From NCBI GenBank assembly GCA_016714445.1, contig JADJNF010000008.1, positions 1,054,001 through 1,118,000 on the forward strand: DNA of 64,000 nt, read 5' to 3'. Each line of letters begins with the position of its first letter. The stretch's first letter is position 1. The translations under genes were made by a program, and so were the position numbers. Under the pieces are notes generated by a model that saw only the letters and a program-made list of their open reading frames with translations, did no database searches and was not told where the DNA came from. Below are positions 19,161 to 28,043 of the stretch, piece by piece. The DNA comes from Saprospiraceae bacterium. Its GTDB lineage: Bacteria; Bacteroidota; Bacteroidia; Chitinophagales; Saprospiraceae.

Positions 19161-19472
19161 TTAATTTAGCGAAAAGCTGGGAAATTTTGTAATCATCTCA
19201 TGAAATAGTATCTGGTTATAGTTGTAGTCAAGGTATTTTGTCATTGGCAGTTTTTCGATCAGATTGATAAGTTCAGCTTCAGAATGACATACAAATATAG
19301 CCCAAAGTTTACTTCGATCAGCAGCTAATGTGTATGAAAGAAGTTTGCCGTTGTAAAAATAGGTTTCTACTTTATTTCGCTGGGCAGGTATAGACTCAGC
19401 CATTTCTTGAGTGAAGTCATCCGGTATCGTAAACTCCACCATGTATCTGATATTTCCACCATTTTCACTCAT
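19161..19472 (-). CDS. Muconolactone-isomerase-like small protein
   Basis: A 103-residue soluble protein with the ferredoxin-like alpha/beta pattern of muconolactone delta-isomerase and related dimeric barrel proteins. Visible features are the opening strand RYMVEFTIP, a helix containing AESIPAQRNKVE, the strand LLSYTLAADRSKLWAIFVC, and a final LPMTKYLDYNY. No aromatic degradation genes are nearby, so a role in muconate metabolism is doubtful and it should be treated as a fold-level assignment. The next gene upstream, a lipoprotein, ends 20 bases away and the two are probably co-transcribed. Confidence 0.7.
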   Translation of the reverse strand: MSENGGNIRYMVEFTIPDDFTQEMAESIPAQRNKVETYFYNGKLLSYTLAADRSKLWAIFVCHSEAELINLIEKLPMTKYLDYNYNQILFHEMITKFPSFSLN

Positions 19473-19492
19473 TCTGAATCTTTATTTTATGG

Positions 19493-20011
19493 TTAAAACA
19501 CAGCGTAGCCAAACTCAATTTTAGCTCTTATATTTGATGTGGTAAAACTTCTTAAATTTATTCTGACTTCCAGATCAATAAACTCTTCATTCATCATATC
19601 TTTTAGTTGGGTCGTACTACTTAACATCCTAAGTTGGGTATCTGTATTTACAGGCACAAAATCAAGATAATACATTTCTCTCTTTTTATTGGCATCTTTT
19701 TTTGAAACAGCATAAATCGATATTCTGCTTATAAAATCAAAATCGACATCCTGAAATTTTGATCTTATCAGACCTCTTGATGCAGAAATATTTACAATCG
19801 AAGATGTATCCACACCTTTCAGGGCTGCATTTTGCAAATAAAAAGTAGGTACATTTCTGATGATGAAGTAATGCGTTTCAACAGTATTCAGACCTGTAGG
19901 TATATCAAATTCTGCATCCAAAGCTACTTCATACCTCACCAAAGTTTCCTTTTCGCAGGATGTAAAAAGCAATAAACCAAATAAAATGACTCCAATATTT
20001 CTAGCCAACAT
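19493..20011 (-). CDS. Lipoprotein of unknown function
   Basis: A 172-residue predicted lipoprotein with signal peptide and lipobox FTSC (Cys19). The mature region is beta-rich, with an opening segment (VRYEVALDAEFDIPTGL) like those of small Bacteroidota surface lipoproteins. I recognise no domain. It precedes the muconolactone-isomerase-like gene and diverges from the CBS/ligase gene across a 309-base spacer with a striking inverted repeat. Confidence 0.65.
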   Translation of the reverse strand: MLARNIGVILFGLLLFTSCEKETLVRYEVALDAEFDIPTGLNTVETHYFIIRNVPTFYLQNAALKGVDTSSIVNISASRGLIRSKFQDVDFDFISRISIYAVSKKDANKKREMYYLDFVPVNTDTQLRMLSSTTQLKDMMNEEFIDLEVRINLRSFTTSNIRAKIEFGYAVF

Positions 20012-20320
20012 TATATTATTTATACCTTAATTATAACAACGGATGAGCGAATAAAATTGTTAATCAGAAGCAGTATTATTTATCAGATGTTTTTCTGTAA
20101 AATTTATTTATTAAAAAAACCATAGTATTTTAATTAATTATATTGATGGTTCATATATTGCACTTTAATTTATTTACATTTGGTTAAGTGATTAAAAAGT
20201 TGTTTTTAGGTGTATAAAAAGCACTCAATTAGTGGTGAAATATCGCCATACTAGCCAAATGTAAATTATTGGTCTTTTATTTGCAGGTTTATTTATTATT
20301 TATTTTACAGTTAAAATATT
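20012..20320. other. Divergent regulatory region
   Basis: This 309-base spacer separates the minus-strand lipoprotein from the plus-strand CBS/ligase gene. It has no reading frame. Its main content is a pair of perfect 12-base inverted repeats 71 bases apart, listed separately, each containing a TACATTTG element. Confidence 0.6.
20172..20266. repeat. Long-spaced perfect inverted repeat with promoter-like arms
   Basis: ATTTACATTTGG at 20172-20183 recurs in inverted orientation as CCAAATGTAAAT at 20255-20266. Each arm contains TACATTTG, a match to the Bacteroidota -7 element TAnnTTTG, pointing inward on opposite strands. The arms could be paired operator sites, facing promoters, or a leader hairpin. 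No -33 boxes are seen at proper spacing. Confidence 0.55.
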
Positions 20321-22231
20321 ATGGGAGAACAGAAGGTATCGCTGGTAAATGATCAGAAGCAAATGCAAAAATTTGTTAAGTCATTGTTGAATGATGTAAG
20401 TGCACTTGAATATATGCTGGACAATGATTGGTTTGAGTCAGACGTGATTCGTATCGGGGCAGAGCAGGAGATGGTCATGGTAGATAAAACTACTTTCAAA
20501 CCATCCCTCGTAGCTATGGAAGCACTTGAGAAAATGCAGCATTATCCATGGGTAGAAACCGAGTTGGCAAAATTTAATCTGGAAACCAATATTGAACCCA
20601 GGGTTTTTGAAAAAGATTGTTTTGCTTTACTGGAAAATGAGAATACAGATAAGCTCAATAAAATTCAGGAAGTACTCGACGGAATGAATACGTCCATTGT
20701 CTTGACGGGGATTCTACCAACATTAAGGAAATATCATCTTGAGATGGAAAATCTCACGCCAAAGAAAAGATATTTTGCTTTGATGGAAGCACTCAATAAA
20801 CAATTGATAGGTCAGTCTTATGAGTTGAGGATATTGGGTATTGATGAGTTGCTTGTAAAGCACAGTTCCCCATTACTGGAAGCCAGCAATACCAGTTTTC
20901 AGGTACATCTTCAGGTAGCCCCGGATGAATTTGTGAAAATGTACAATATTGCACAAGCTTTGGCAGGTCCAATGATGGCCATAGCTGCAAATAGCCCGAT
21001 TGTGTTTGGAAAAAGACTTTGGCATGAGACCCGAATTGCCCTGTTTCAGCAATCACTTGATACGCGTACGACACACGATCACATGCGTGAAAGAAGCCCA
21101 AGGGTTAGCTTTGGCAGAGACTGGTTGCACGATTCCATCCTTGAGATTTACAGAGAAGATATCGCCAGATTTAGGGTACTCCTCAGCAGTGATGTGGAAG
21201 AAGACTCACTGGCTGCTATTAAATTGAATCAGGTGCCAAAACTCAGAGCTCTACAGGTTCATAATAGTACTGTATACCGATGGAACAGACCTTGCTACGG
21301 AATCAGTGAAAACGGGAAACCCCATCTGAGAATTGAAAATAGGATTCTTCCTTCTGGTCCTACAGTTCTGGATGAAGTAGCCAATGCTTGTTTTTGGCTC
21401 GGATGTATGATAGGGATGTCTCAGGAAGTGGATGACATAAGGACAAAGATGTCATTTGTAGATGCAAGAGATAACTTTGGGAAAGCAGCTAAATTCGGTA
21501 TTGATTCTAAATTCACCTGGTTTTTTGATGAAAAGATATCAGCTGAAGACTTAATATTTAGGTTGCTTCCTATAGCCAGAAAAGGTCTGGAGTCAAGAAA
21601 TGTGGACAATGCCGATATAGATAAGTATCTGAATGTAATACAAAAGAGAGCTGAAAAAAGTATGACAGGCGCGAGATGGATGCTTCGGGCATTTACCAAA
21701 TTGCATGAAAATTCAAATACAGATGAAGCATTAAGTGTATTAACCGCAACTATGATCAATAATCAACAATCCAATAAACCAGTGCATGAATGGGAAATGC
21801 CAAGTATTGATGATCTGAAAATGTATCGCCCTTCTCATTTAAAAGTATCAGAATTTATGCTTACTGACCTGTATACGGTCCAAAAAGATGATATCGTGGA
21901 TTTGGTAGCTGAACTTATGGACTGGAATACCATCCGATATACACCGGTAGAAGATACTAAAGGCAAATTGGTAGGTTTGGTGACGGCTAGATTGTTACTT
22001 CGCAATTATATTAAAAATAAAAGTAATCCTAAAAAAACAACTTTAGTCTCAGAGATTATGATTCAAAATCCAATCACAGTTACTCAGGATACCAATATTT
22101 TGGATGCCATGAAGCTCATGAAGGATAATAAGATAGGTTGCCTTCCTGTCGTAAATGGTGATGAACTGGTGGGATTAATATCTGAAACAGAGTTTCTAAG
22201 GATCACAGCAAGATTACTAAACAGGGTATAG
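20321..22231 (+). CDS. GCS2-like glutamate-cysteine ligase with C-terminal CBS pair
   Basis: A 636-residue cytoplasmic protein. Residues of about 35-440 match the GCS2/YbdK carboxylate-amine ligase family, with the acidic metal/ATP motif IGAEQEMVMVD near residues 46-56 and the active-site-like stretch ENRILPSGPTVLDE. Residues of about 505-636 are two CBS motifs (FMLTDLYTVQ... and IMIQNPITVTQ...), which normally bind adenine nucleotides and regulate the attached enzyme. The likely reaction is ATP-dependent coupling of an amine to glutamate or a similar acid. The natural substrate is unknown. The gene is monocistronic. Confidence 0.85.
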   Translation: MGEQKVSLVNDQKQMQKFVKSLLNDVSALEYMLDNDWFESDVIRIGAEQEMVMVDKTTFKPSLVAMEALEKMQHYPWVETELAKFNLETNIEPRVFEKDCFALLENENTDKLNKIQEVLDGMNTSIVLTGILPTLRKYHLEMENLTPKKRYFALMEALNKQLIGQSYELRILGIDELLVKHSSPLLEASNTSFQVHLQVAPDEFVKMYNIAQALAGPMMAIAANSPIVFGKRLWHETRIALFQQSLDTRTTHDHMRERSPRVSFGRDWLHDSILEIYREDIARFRVLLSSDVEEDSLAAIKLNQVPKLRALQVHNSTVYRWNRPCYGISENGKPHLRIENRILPSGPTVLDEVANACFWLGCMIGMSQEVDDIRTKMSFVDARDNFGKAAKFGIDSKFTWFFDEKISAEDLIFRLLPIARKGLESRNVDNADIDKYLNVIQKRAEKSMTGARWMLRAFTKLHENSNTDEALSVLTATMINNQQSNKPVHEWEMPSIDDLKMYRPSHLKVSEFMLTDLYTVQKDDIVDLVAELMDWNTIRYTPVEDTKGKLVGLVTARLLLRNYIKNKSNPKKTTLVSEIMIQNPITVTQDTNILDAMKLMKDNKIGCLPVVNGDELVGLISETEFLRITARLLNRV

Positions 22232-22270
22232 TCTCAGGCTTTGATTTCAATCTACTGAATGCCAAATGTT

Positions 22271-23830
22271 TTATTCCTGATCCTTAACAAGAAGCAAAGC
22301 TGGATGTCGAACAGTTAGTTTTGCATTTGTGCCTATGGTTAGTGATTTGATGTGATAGGTTTGTTGAGATTGCAGAATAATTTCTATTGGACTGCTTTGA
22401 TTTGGGACAGCGATATTGTGGCATGATTCAGGGAGAGCAAGTAAACTCCAGTTGTTGGTATTGGTCCACATATCTGAAGTTGCCGTCCAGGTATTCTGAA
22501 ATTCGGTTGCAATGATGACATCCAGTTCTGTGGGAGTACCTTTAGCGTCCCAAATACTGTATGGAGTGAGTTTTACCTGATGTACTGGGGCATTCATATT
22601 CCATTGTATGGTCACAATAGAAGAAAGCGGGTTATTATTTAAAATGTTGCCACCTGTAACTTCCCAATGATAATATGTAGCTAAACCCTGATTGGTAGAA
22701 TATGACTGCACTAAATCACTATTACACACATATTTTTTACCTGATATGATATGCAGCTCAGGTTGTAGTAACTGGCTAAAAAACCAATTTGAGATTTCAG
22801 GAACAATATCACTATATAAACTCATAGACGTTGCTTCATGAACACTATGACCTCTATTGGTATATGAATTAAACTTATTTTGAAGCTGTATTATATCTGC
22901 TCTTTGTTTCATTGGCAAACTACCATACACTACAGGTAAATCAAATCCTATGATCAATCCAGAAACGTTGCCAAAGGGTTGCCCAGAATTATAAGGAACG
23001 GTGCCATCATCCGTACTATGAAACATTATTATTTTTGGGTCGCCACTATTTTCCAGGTATGACGTAAAACCAACTGCTCCTGCCAGACTGAAAACGGCTT
23101 TTGCCTTACCGCTAAAACTGTTATTATCTCCCACACAATCAAGACAGCCCTGGTCCTGACACCAACAAATAGAAGTATCAAACAAGCCACATCCCTGCGG
23201 ATATTCATAAGTAGATGCCGGTCTTTCAGACTCAAGATCCAGATAAGCATTATGTGTAGCTACAAATGCACCGGCACTATGTCCACCTATATAAATCTGA
23301 TTTGGATCTACCCTATAGATATTCGAACCTGCTGCATCAGCTTTAAAAAATCTTACCGCCGATCTGCCATCCTGCACACCTCTGTATACGGCTCTCATGG
23401 ATAAAGCATCATCAAAAACATTCATGCCCAGACGATAATCAATGACCGCGGTGACGAATCCTCTTTTAGACAGTTCCTGAGCGATCAAGCGAATGTTGAA
23501 ATTATCTTTGCTTCCGGATACAAAACCCCCACCAAAGCAGATAATGACCACGGGCCTTTTTTTGAGAGTATCTCCTGTTGGCTGGAAAATATTCATGTAC
23601 AAATTTACATTGGTAGTGCTGAATTCATCCACATTAAGGGGATATCCCGTTGTAGTCTCGTAAAATCCGCCTCCGGGATTTGGTTTGGGGACATTTGTAC
23701 TAAATTTTATATTGGTGGTTTCAGTTACTGTGGAAAATAGCTGCGCAGTGTATCTGTTAGTTGGAGGTTGTCCAAATAAACCTCCGAAAGTGATTAATAT
23801 TAGAATTGATAAACAAACCGTTTTTATCAT
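22271..23830 (-). CDS. Secreted alpha/beta-hydrolase esterase
   Basis: A 519-residue exported hydrolase of the carboxylesterase/lipase (Aes-like) type. A signal peptide covers residues 1-20. The oxyanion loop CFGGGFVSG (about 99-107) and the nucleophile elbow GHSAG (Ser185) are clear, and a His in the NRGHSVHEAT region likely completes the triad. After about residue 355 comes a PKD-like domain and then a segment ending TIGTNAKLTV that in relatives leads into a sorting domain. The protein stops there, so a T9SS tail may be lacking or lost. Its start overlaps the next gene by four bases. Confidence 0.83.
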   Translation of the reverse strand: MIKTVCLSILILITFGGLFGQPPTNRYTAQLFSTVTETTNIKFSTNVPKPNPGGGFYETTTGYPLNVDEFSTTNVNLYMNIFQPTGDTLKKRPVVIICFGGGFVSGSKDNFNIRLIAQELSKRGFVTAVIDYRLGMNVFDDALSMRAVYRGVQDGRSAVRFFKADAAGSNIYRVDPNQIYIGGHSAGAFVATHNAYLDLESERPASTYEYPQGCGLFDTSICWCQDQGCLDCVGDNNSFSGKAKAVFSLAGAVGFTSYLENSGDPKIIMFHSTDDGTVPYNSGQPFGNVSGLIIGFDLPVVYGSLPMKQRADIIQLQNKFNSYTNRGHSVHEATSMSLYSDIVPEISNWFFSQLLQPELHIISGKKYVCNSDLVQSYSTNQGLATYYHWEVTGGNILNNNPLSSIVTIQWNMNAPVHQVKLTPYSIWDAKGTPTELDVIIATEFQNTWTATSDMWTNTNNWSLLALPESCHNIAVPNQSSPIEIILQSQQTYHIKSLTIGTNAKLTVRHPALLLVKDQE

Positions 23831-24273
23831 CTTTCAGCCTGTTGTAATTTAAACAATGGGACCAGACTCTGCTGAAAAGATATACTTTTTATAAATTTTG
23901 TATGAAGAAACTCATATTTTTCAACAGACATATTTTCTTTTTTACACAAATACATTAAACGCGCTCTTTTATTTTTGGCGTAATTTGTTTGAGCATCCTG
24001 AAAGAGTAATAAGCTCTTTTTTTCCGATTCAGTAAGTATTTCTGACTTTTCGTTAAAACCGTTTTTAATAATTTCTTGTAATCTGTCTATTGAAATTCCT
24101 GATGTAATAACGACTTCCTGTATGATTGAATCAATATTTAGACCTGACGTTACTGATGTAGATTTGATTTTTACAAAAGTCTGAAGATCGGATTCGTTAT
24201 ATAAAGTATCACTATTTTGTGCTGCAAGTACTATTGAAAATAACAATAAAAAGATGATCGCTGCAGGACGCAT
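23827..24273 (-). CDS. Small exported protein of unknown function
   Basis: A 148-residue protein with a signal peptide (MRPAAIIFLLLFSIVLAAQ). The rest is highly charged and mostly helical, with motifs such as QDAQTNYAKNKRARLMYLCKK. The last four bases overlap the start of the esterase gene (ATGA), so the two are translationally coupled. I recognise no family; a DUF4168-like helical periplasmic protein is a possibility by appearance only. Confidence 0.6.
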   Translation of the reverse strand: MRPAAIIFLLLFSIVLAAQNSDTLYNESDLQTFVKIKSTSVTSGLNIDSIIQEVVITSGISIDRLQEIIKNGFNEKSEILTESEKKSLLLFQDAQTNYAKNKRARLMYLCKKENMSVEKYEFLHTKFIKSISFQQSLVPLFKLQQAER

Positions 24274-24335
24274 TATTTGTAAATTTGATTCAAAAGTAAT
24301 TAAAAAGGGAAAATGATCTAAATTTTACGATTGAT

Positions 24336-24941
24336 TTATTTTTTCCATTGGAATGAAGAAATTAATGAATCGACATCTTCCTTTAAAAATGTAAGTACAT
24401 GAGCAGTGGAGTCAGGGTTAACTTTACTGTTGAAATATAGAGATGCCCTAAAGAAATGTAATTTTTCATCTGTGAGGTAAAATTGAACAGGACTGGCAAC
24501 CGGACCTTCGATATCAAATAAAATTCCCTTGACGCCTGATTTATTACTGATTACAGTTTCTTTTCTGTAATTGGCTTTAATATTGTGTTTGCCGGCGATG
24601 TTGAAAGCATCATTTATAAGATCCGATAGATTTTTTTTCTTTGTGATCTCATAATAACTGCAATGAAGTGTAGCATTTAGATCTTTAATTTCAATATCAA
24701 ACCAACAGGGATGTATAGGTTCACCTTCAAAAATAAATGAATCTTTTACAATTTTGCTGTAGTTTGGAAAACGGAAATTAAAATTGCATATAGATGTATC
24801 AAATGTAGAAAATGATCTCTCAGGATATGTTACCCGCGGATACATTCTTGGTTTAGGTAATATTGTCTCGTTATTTTCACAGGAAACGATAATAAGGACT
24901 ATAAAAACAGATAAATAATATATTATGTTTTTAGTTTTCAT
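24336..24941 (-). CDS. gldD: Gliding motility lipoprotein GldD
   Basis: GldD is an inner-membrane-associated lipoprotein needed for gliding and, in studied Flavobacteriia, for T9SS function. I start at 24941 (MKTKNIIYYL), giving 201 residues with the lipobox IVSC (Cys21); the alternative Met at 24965 only lengthens the overlap with gldE. The segment PKPRMYPRVTYPERSF is the recognisable GldD opening. The start lies inside the end of gldE (11-base overlap). The order mutY-ssb-gldE-gldD is the one known from Flavobacterium, which strengthens the call. Confidence 0.9.
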   Translation of the reverse strand: MKTKNIIYYLSVFIVLIIVSCENNETILPKPRMYPRVTYPERSFSTFDTSICNFNFRFPNYSKIVKDSFIFEGEPIHPCWFDIEIKDLNATLHCSYYEITKKKNLSDLINDAFNIAGKHNIKANYRKETVISNKSGVKGILFDIEGPVASPVQFYLTDEKLHFFRASLYFNSKVNPDSTAHVLTFLKEDVDSLISSFQWKK

Positions 24942-26337
24942 GAATGATAAGGCTAACTTTTTCAATTCTTCTTTTTGTAACGGACACCACTTTTAAGGTT
25001 AGATGACCTATGGCAATTTCTTTCTCGGAAGAAGGAATCGTACCAATGATTTCCAGGATAAGACCTCCTAAAGAGTCAGCTTCACCGCGGACATTGTCAA
25101 AGTAACTGGTGTTTTCCCCAATAATTCTGCATACGTCATTCAGTAGGGTTTTACCTTCCAGAATATAATTGTTGGGAGATATCTTAATATAATCTACTTC
25201 TTCATCGGTATCAAACTCATCTTTGATGTCACCTACTACTTCTTCCATGATATCTTCCAGCGTGGCCACACCTGCAGTACCTCCATATTCATCTACAATC
25301 ACGGCCATATGCATGCGCTTTAGCTGAAACTCTCTGAGAAGTTCATCAATTTTTTTTGATTCCGGGACGAACAATACAGAGCTTCTGATTAGTTTTTGCC
25401 AGATAAAGGTGTCCCCTTCTTCTGTACACGCCAGTAAATCTTTTACATAAAGGATACCCACTATATTATCCAACTCTTCTTTATACACAGGCAATCGCGA
25501 AAACCCGGACTCTTTTACAATCTTCATCACTTCCTTAAACCCCGCAGTTTCATCCAGTGCTACAATATCCATTCTGGGATGCATTATCTGTCTGGCAGAA
25601 ATATCTCCAAAATTAACTATTCCTTTCAGAATGTCGGCCTCTTGTGTGGATTCATCAGAACTATTGGTTACCGTCAGATCTATAGCAGTGTCAATGTCTT
25701 CTTTACTGGTAAGGCTCTGGGGATTATTATTGCCTAGAGATTTTTCCATGGCTGTAGACCATCCTACCAGAATTTTGCTTGCCGGAGTAAATATGTACAT
25801 TAAAAAAGTCAATGGCACAGACATGATATGTAAAATTCTTACTTTATTCAATGTAGCGTAAATTTTAGGCATAGCTTCTCCAAACAATACCAAAATAAAA
25901 GTAACACCTACCACAGTGATAAGGAAGTTAAAAACATTTGCTATAGTTTCGGGAGTGGTAAAGCCGTAAAGTAAATTGTTATGTAGCCATTGCCCTGCCA
26001 TCAAAATTGACGATTCTCCAATAAATTCTCTCAAAAGTTGTTCTGCAACAATTACTATGGCGATATTAACAAAATTATTGGCAATCAATATAGTGGCAAG
26101 GAGATATCTTGGCTTTTCTTTCAATGCAAGAATTCTTTGTGAGGCTGATGTGTTTTCTTCTTCAAGATCTTTTACATCTTTCAATCCCAATGAAAAATAA
26201 GCAACTTCTGAAGCAGAGATAAGCCCTGAACAAATCAGCAGAACAACAAAAAATAATAGAGAGAACAAAATACTTCCGGATGGTTGGTCTATTGTATTTT
26301 GAAATAAAATAAAATATAAATTGGGTTCAGGGTCCAA
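24931..26337 (-). CDS. gldE: Gliding-associated CNNM/CorC-type membrane protein GldE
   Basis: A 468-residue protein with an N-terminal CNNM/DUF21 membrane domain of three to four helices (residues about 25-195), a CBS pair (about 235-370; motif RQIMHPRMDIVALDE) and a C-terminal CorC/HlyC transporter-associated domain (EYGGTAGVATLEDIMEEVVGDI). The family includes Mg2+/Co2+ efflux proteins; the syntenic copy in Flavobacterium is GldE, which supports GldD. The four-gene context makes gldE more likely than a general CorC. Confidence 0.9.
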   Translation of the reverse strand: MDPEPNLYFILFQNTIDQPSGSILFSLLFFVVLLICSGLISASEVAYFSLGLKDVKDLEEENTSASQRILALKEKPRYLLATILIANNFVNIAIVIVAEQLLREFIGESSILMAGQWLHNNLLYGFTTPETIANVFNFLITVVGVTFILVLFGEAMPKIYATLNKVRILHIMSVPLTFLMYIFTPASKILVGWSTAMEKSLGNNNPQSLTSKEDIDTAIDLTVTNSSDESTQEADILKGIVNFGDISARQIMHPRMDIVALDETAGFKEVMKIVKESGFSRLPVYKEELDNIVGILYVKDLLACTEEGDTFIWQKLIRSSVLFVPESKKIDELLREFQLKRMHMAVIVDEYGGTAGVATLEDIMEEVVGDIKDEFDTDEEVDYIKISPNNYILEGKTLLNDVCRIIGENTSYFDNVRGEADSLGGLILEIIGTIPSSEKEIAIGHLTLKVVSVTKRRIEKVSLIIHEN

Positions 26338-26372
26338 AATAATTGTTTTAGTTAAAAAATGTTCCCATGTTT

Positions 26373-26825
26373 TTAAAATGGTAAATCATCTTCCGGGGCA
26401 GGTGCATTTGTCGGGTTATTATTGGTCTGAGTTGATACCTTATTAAAAGGATCGTCTTCTACTCCCGGGAATCCGCCACTAAGTTGTTGACCTTTGCTTT
26501 CTCTCTTCTCTAATGAGTTGACAGAATTAGCTACAATTTCGGTAGTAGATCTCTCCACACCATCCTTGTCCATATATTTTCTGTGTGTAATTTTACCTTC
26601 TATATAAGCAAGATTTCCCTTTTTTAGTTCTCTTTCCGCCCTTTCTGCCAGACCTCTCCACACTACAATATTATGCCATTCTGTGATGGTCTGCCATGTA
26701 TCGTTTTTATCTTTATAATTTTCATTGGTAGCGAGAGAAAATGTGCCCACTTTGGTTCCGTTTTCCAGTGTCCTGATTTCAGGATCTTTTCCCAAATGTC
26801 CAATTAAAGTTACCTTATTTATCAT
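26373..26825 (-). CDS. ssb: Single-stranded DNA-binding protein
   Basis: A 150-residue SSB. It opens with the canonical MINKVTLIGHLGKDPEIR OB-fold start, includes TEWHNIVVWRGLAE, and ends in the acidic tail EDDLPF that recruits partner proteins. A low-complexity Asn/Pro/Thr linker sits at about 130-143. It lies between mutY and gldE with gaps of 63 and 35 bases, so one transcript is likely. A second ssb may exist elsewhere in the genome. Confidence 0.96.
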   Translation of the reverse strand: MINKVTLIGHLGKDPEIRTLENGTKVGTFSLATNENYKDKNDTWQTITEWHNIVVWRGLAERAERELKKGNLAYIEGKITHRKYMDKDGVERSTTEIVANSVNSLEKRESKGQQLSGGFPGVEDDPFNKVSTQTNNNPTNAPAPEDDLPF

Positions 26826-26888
26826 GTTGTAATATTATCTTATGAACAAATTTTTTTATTGAAGCTTTCTTTTTTTATCATTAAAATA

Positions 26889-27959
26889 TTAGAAATCCTT
26901 TATTTTCAGATATTCAGTAATGATTTTTGGAAATGCAAAGTTTGATACTTTTTTGCGTTCTACCAAATAATGTCCTTTATTTATTTTTTTAGTCGGTAGT
27001 GTTAGGGTTATTTGATAGAATACTGCCACAATCTTTCTGTGTGTAAGTTCCTGCTTTGACACCAATTTTTTTTTGACCATATATGAATTATCAATGGAAT
27101 GGGTAAAAATTTTCCGTATACATTGATAAATGATTTCGTCTGAGGGCATAAGTTCTGAATCGGACTCAATCATTGGGTATTGAAATAGTTTTTTCCATAT
27201 ATCATTGCCGGAACGCTGAACTAAAACAGTGTGGTCATCGGGGAGAAGAATGTCAAAGTAATGAAAATATCTGATTTTTTTAAGCGGTTTCTTATTTTTA
27301 AAAGGTATATCCTTGATCTGATCATGGTGGTAAGCCAAACAATATGAATGAAAAGGACAAATATCACATTGGGGGAGTTTTGGGGTGCATACAGTGGCTC
27401 CAAAATCCATGATAGCCTGATTAAAAGCAGCGGGATCGGCACCGTGAATCGCTGAAAAAACAAATGTATGTATTCTTTTGAGCACATCGACATTGTCAAT
27501 AGGCTGGACTATGCCGAGTATTCTGGAGATTAACCTTGTTACATTACCATCTACCACAGGATATCGCAACCCATAAGCGAAGGATGATATAGCCGCTGCC
27601 GTATAAGGACCGATACCCTTTAGTTTAATGATTTCATCATATCTATCCGGAAATTTACCATTGAAGTTTGAATATATAAATTTTGCAGTATGATGAATAT
27701 TGCGAGCTCTGCTATAATAGCCAAGTCCTTCCCAAAGCTTTAATACATCATCTTCTGCTGCATTGGCGAGTGTGATTATATCCGGAAATCGTTTGATAAA
27801 GTTAAGATAATACGGTGTGCCTTGAATTACTCTGGTCTGCTGTAGTATTATCTCAGAAATCCAAATTTTATAAGGGTCATTGGTTTCTTTCCAAGGCAAT
27901 TGCCTTTTATTTTCTTCCGCCCATCCCAGAAGTAAAGCAGAAAAATTATCGGGACTCAT
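26889..27959 (-). CDS. mutY: A/G-specific adenine glycosylase
   Basis: MutY removes adenine mispaired with 8-oxoguanine. The 356-residue protein has the catalytic Glu36 (WISEIILQQTRV), the helix-hairpin-helix LKGIGPYTAAAI, catalytic Asp137 (VVDGNVTRL), and an iron-sulfur cluster loop with Cys191, 198, 201 and 207 in the expected C-x6-C-x2-C-x5-C spacing. The C-terminal NUDIX-like domain that recognises 8-oxoG is present. It is first in the mutY-ssb-gldE-gldD run, separated from the upstream sigma gene by a strong terminator. Confidence 0.96.
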   Translation of the reverse strand: MSPDNFSALLLGWAEENKRQLPWKETNDPYKIWISEIILQQTRVIQGTPYYLNFIKRFPDIITLANAAEDDVLKLWEGLGYYSRARNIHHTAKFIYSNFNGKFPDRYDEIIKLKGIGPYTAAAISSFAYGLRYPVVDGNVTRLISRILGIVQPIDNVDVLKRIHTFVFSAIHGADPAAFNQAIMDFGATVCTPKLPQCDICPFHSYCLAYHHDQIKDIPFKNKKPLKKIRYFHYFDILLPDDHTVLVQRSGNDIWKKLFQYPMIESDSELMPSDEIIYQCIRKIFTHSIDNSYMVKKKLVSKQELTHRKIVAVFYQITLTLPTKKINKGHYLVERKKVSNFAFPKIITEYLKIKDF

Positions 27960-27984
27960 AATTCAGACAAACTTGATTATTCAA

Positions 27985-28017
27985 AAAATAAAAGGCCGCA
28001 ATTTGATCGCGGCCTTT
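27985..28017 (-). terminator. Rho-independent terminator of the sigma-factor gene
   Basis: AAAGGCCGC at 27991-27999 pairs perfectly with GCGGCCTTT at 28009-28017 across a 9-base loop. On the minus strand the stem is followed by TTTTATTTTTT, so it ends transcription from the sigma gene at 28.0-28.6 kb before mutY. Confidence 0.9.
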
Positions 28018-28043
28018 AAATAACTTTATGCTAATTCTGCAAA

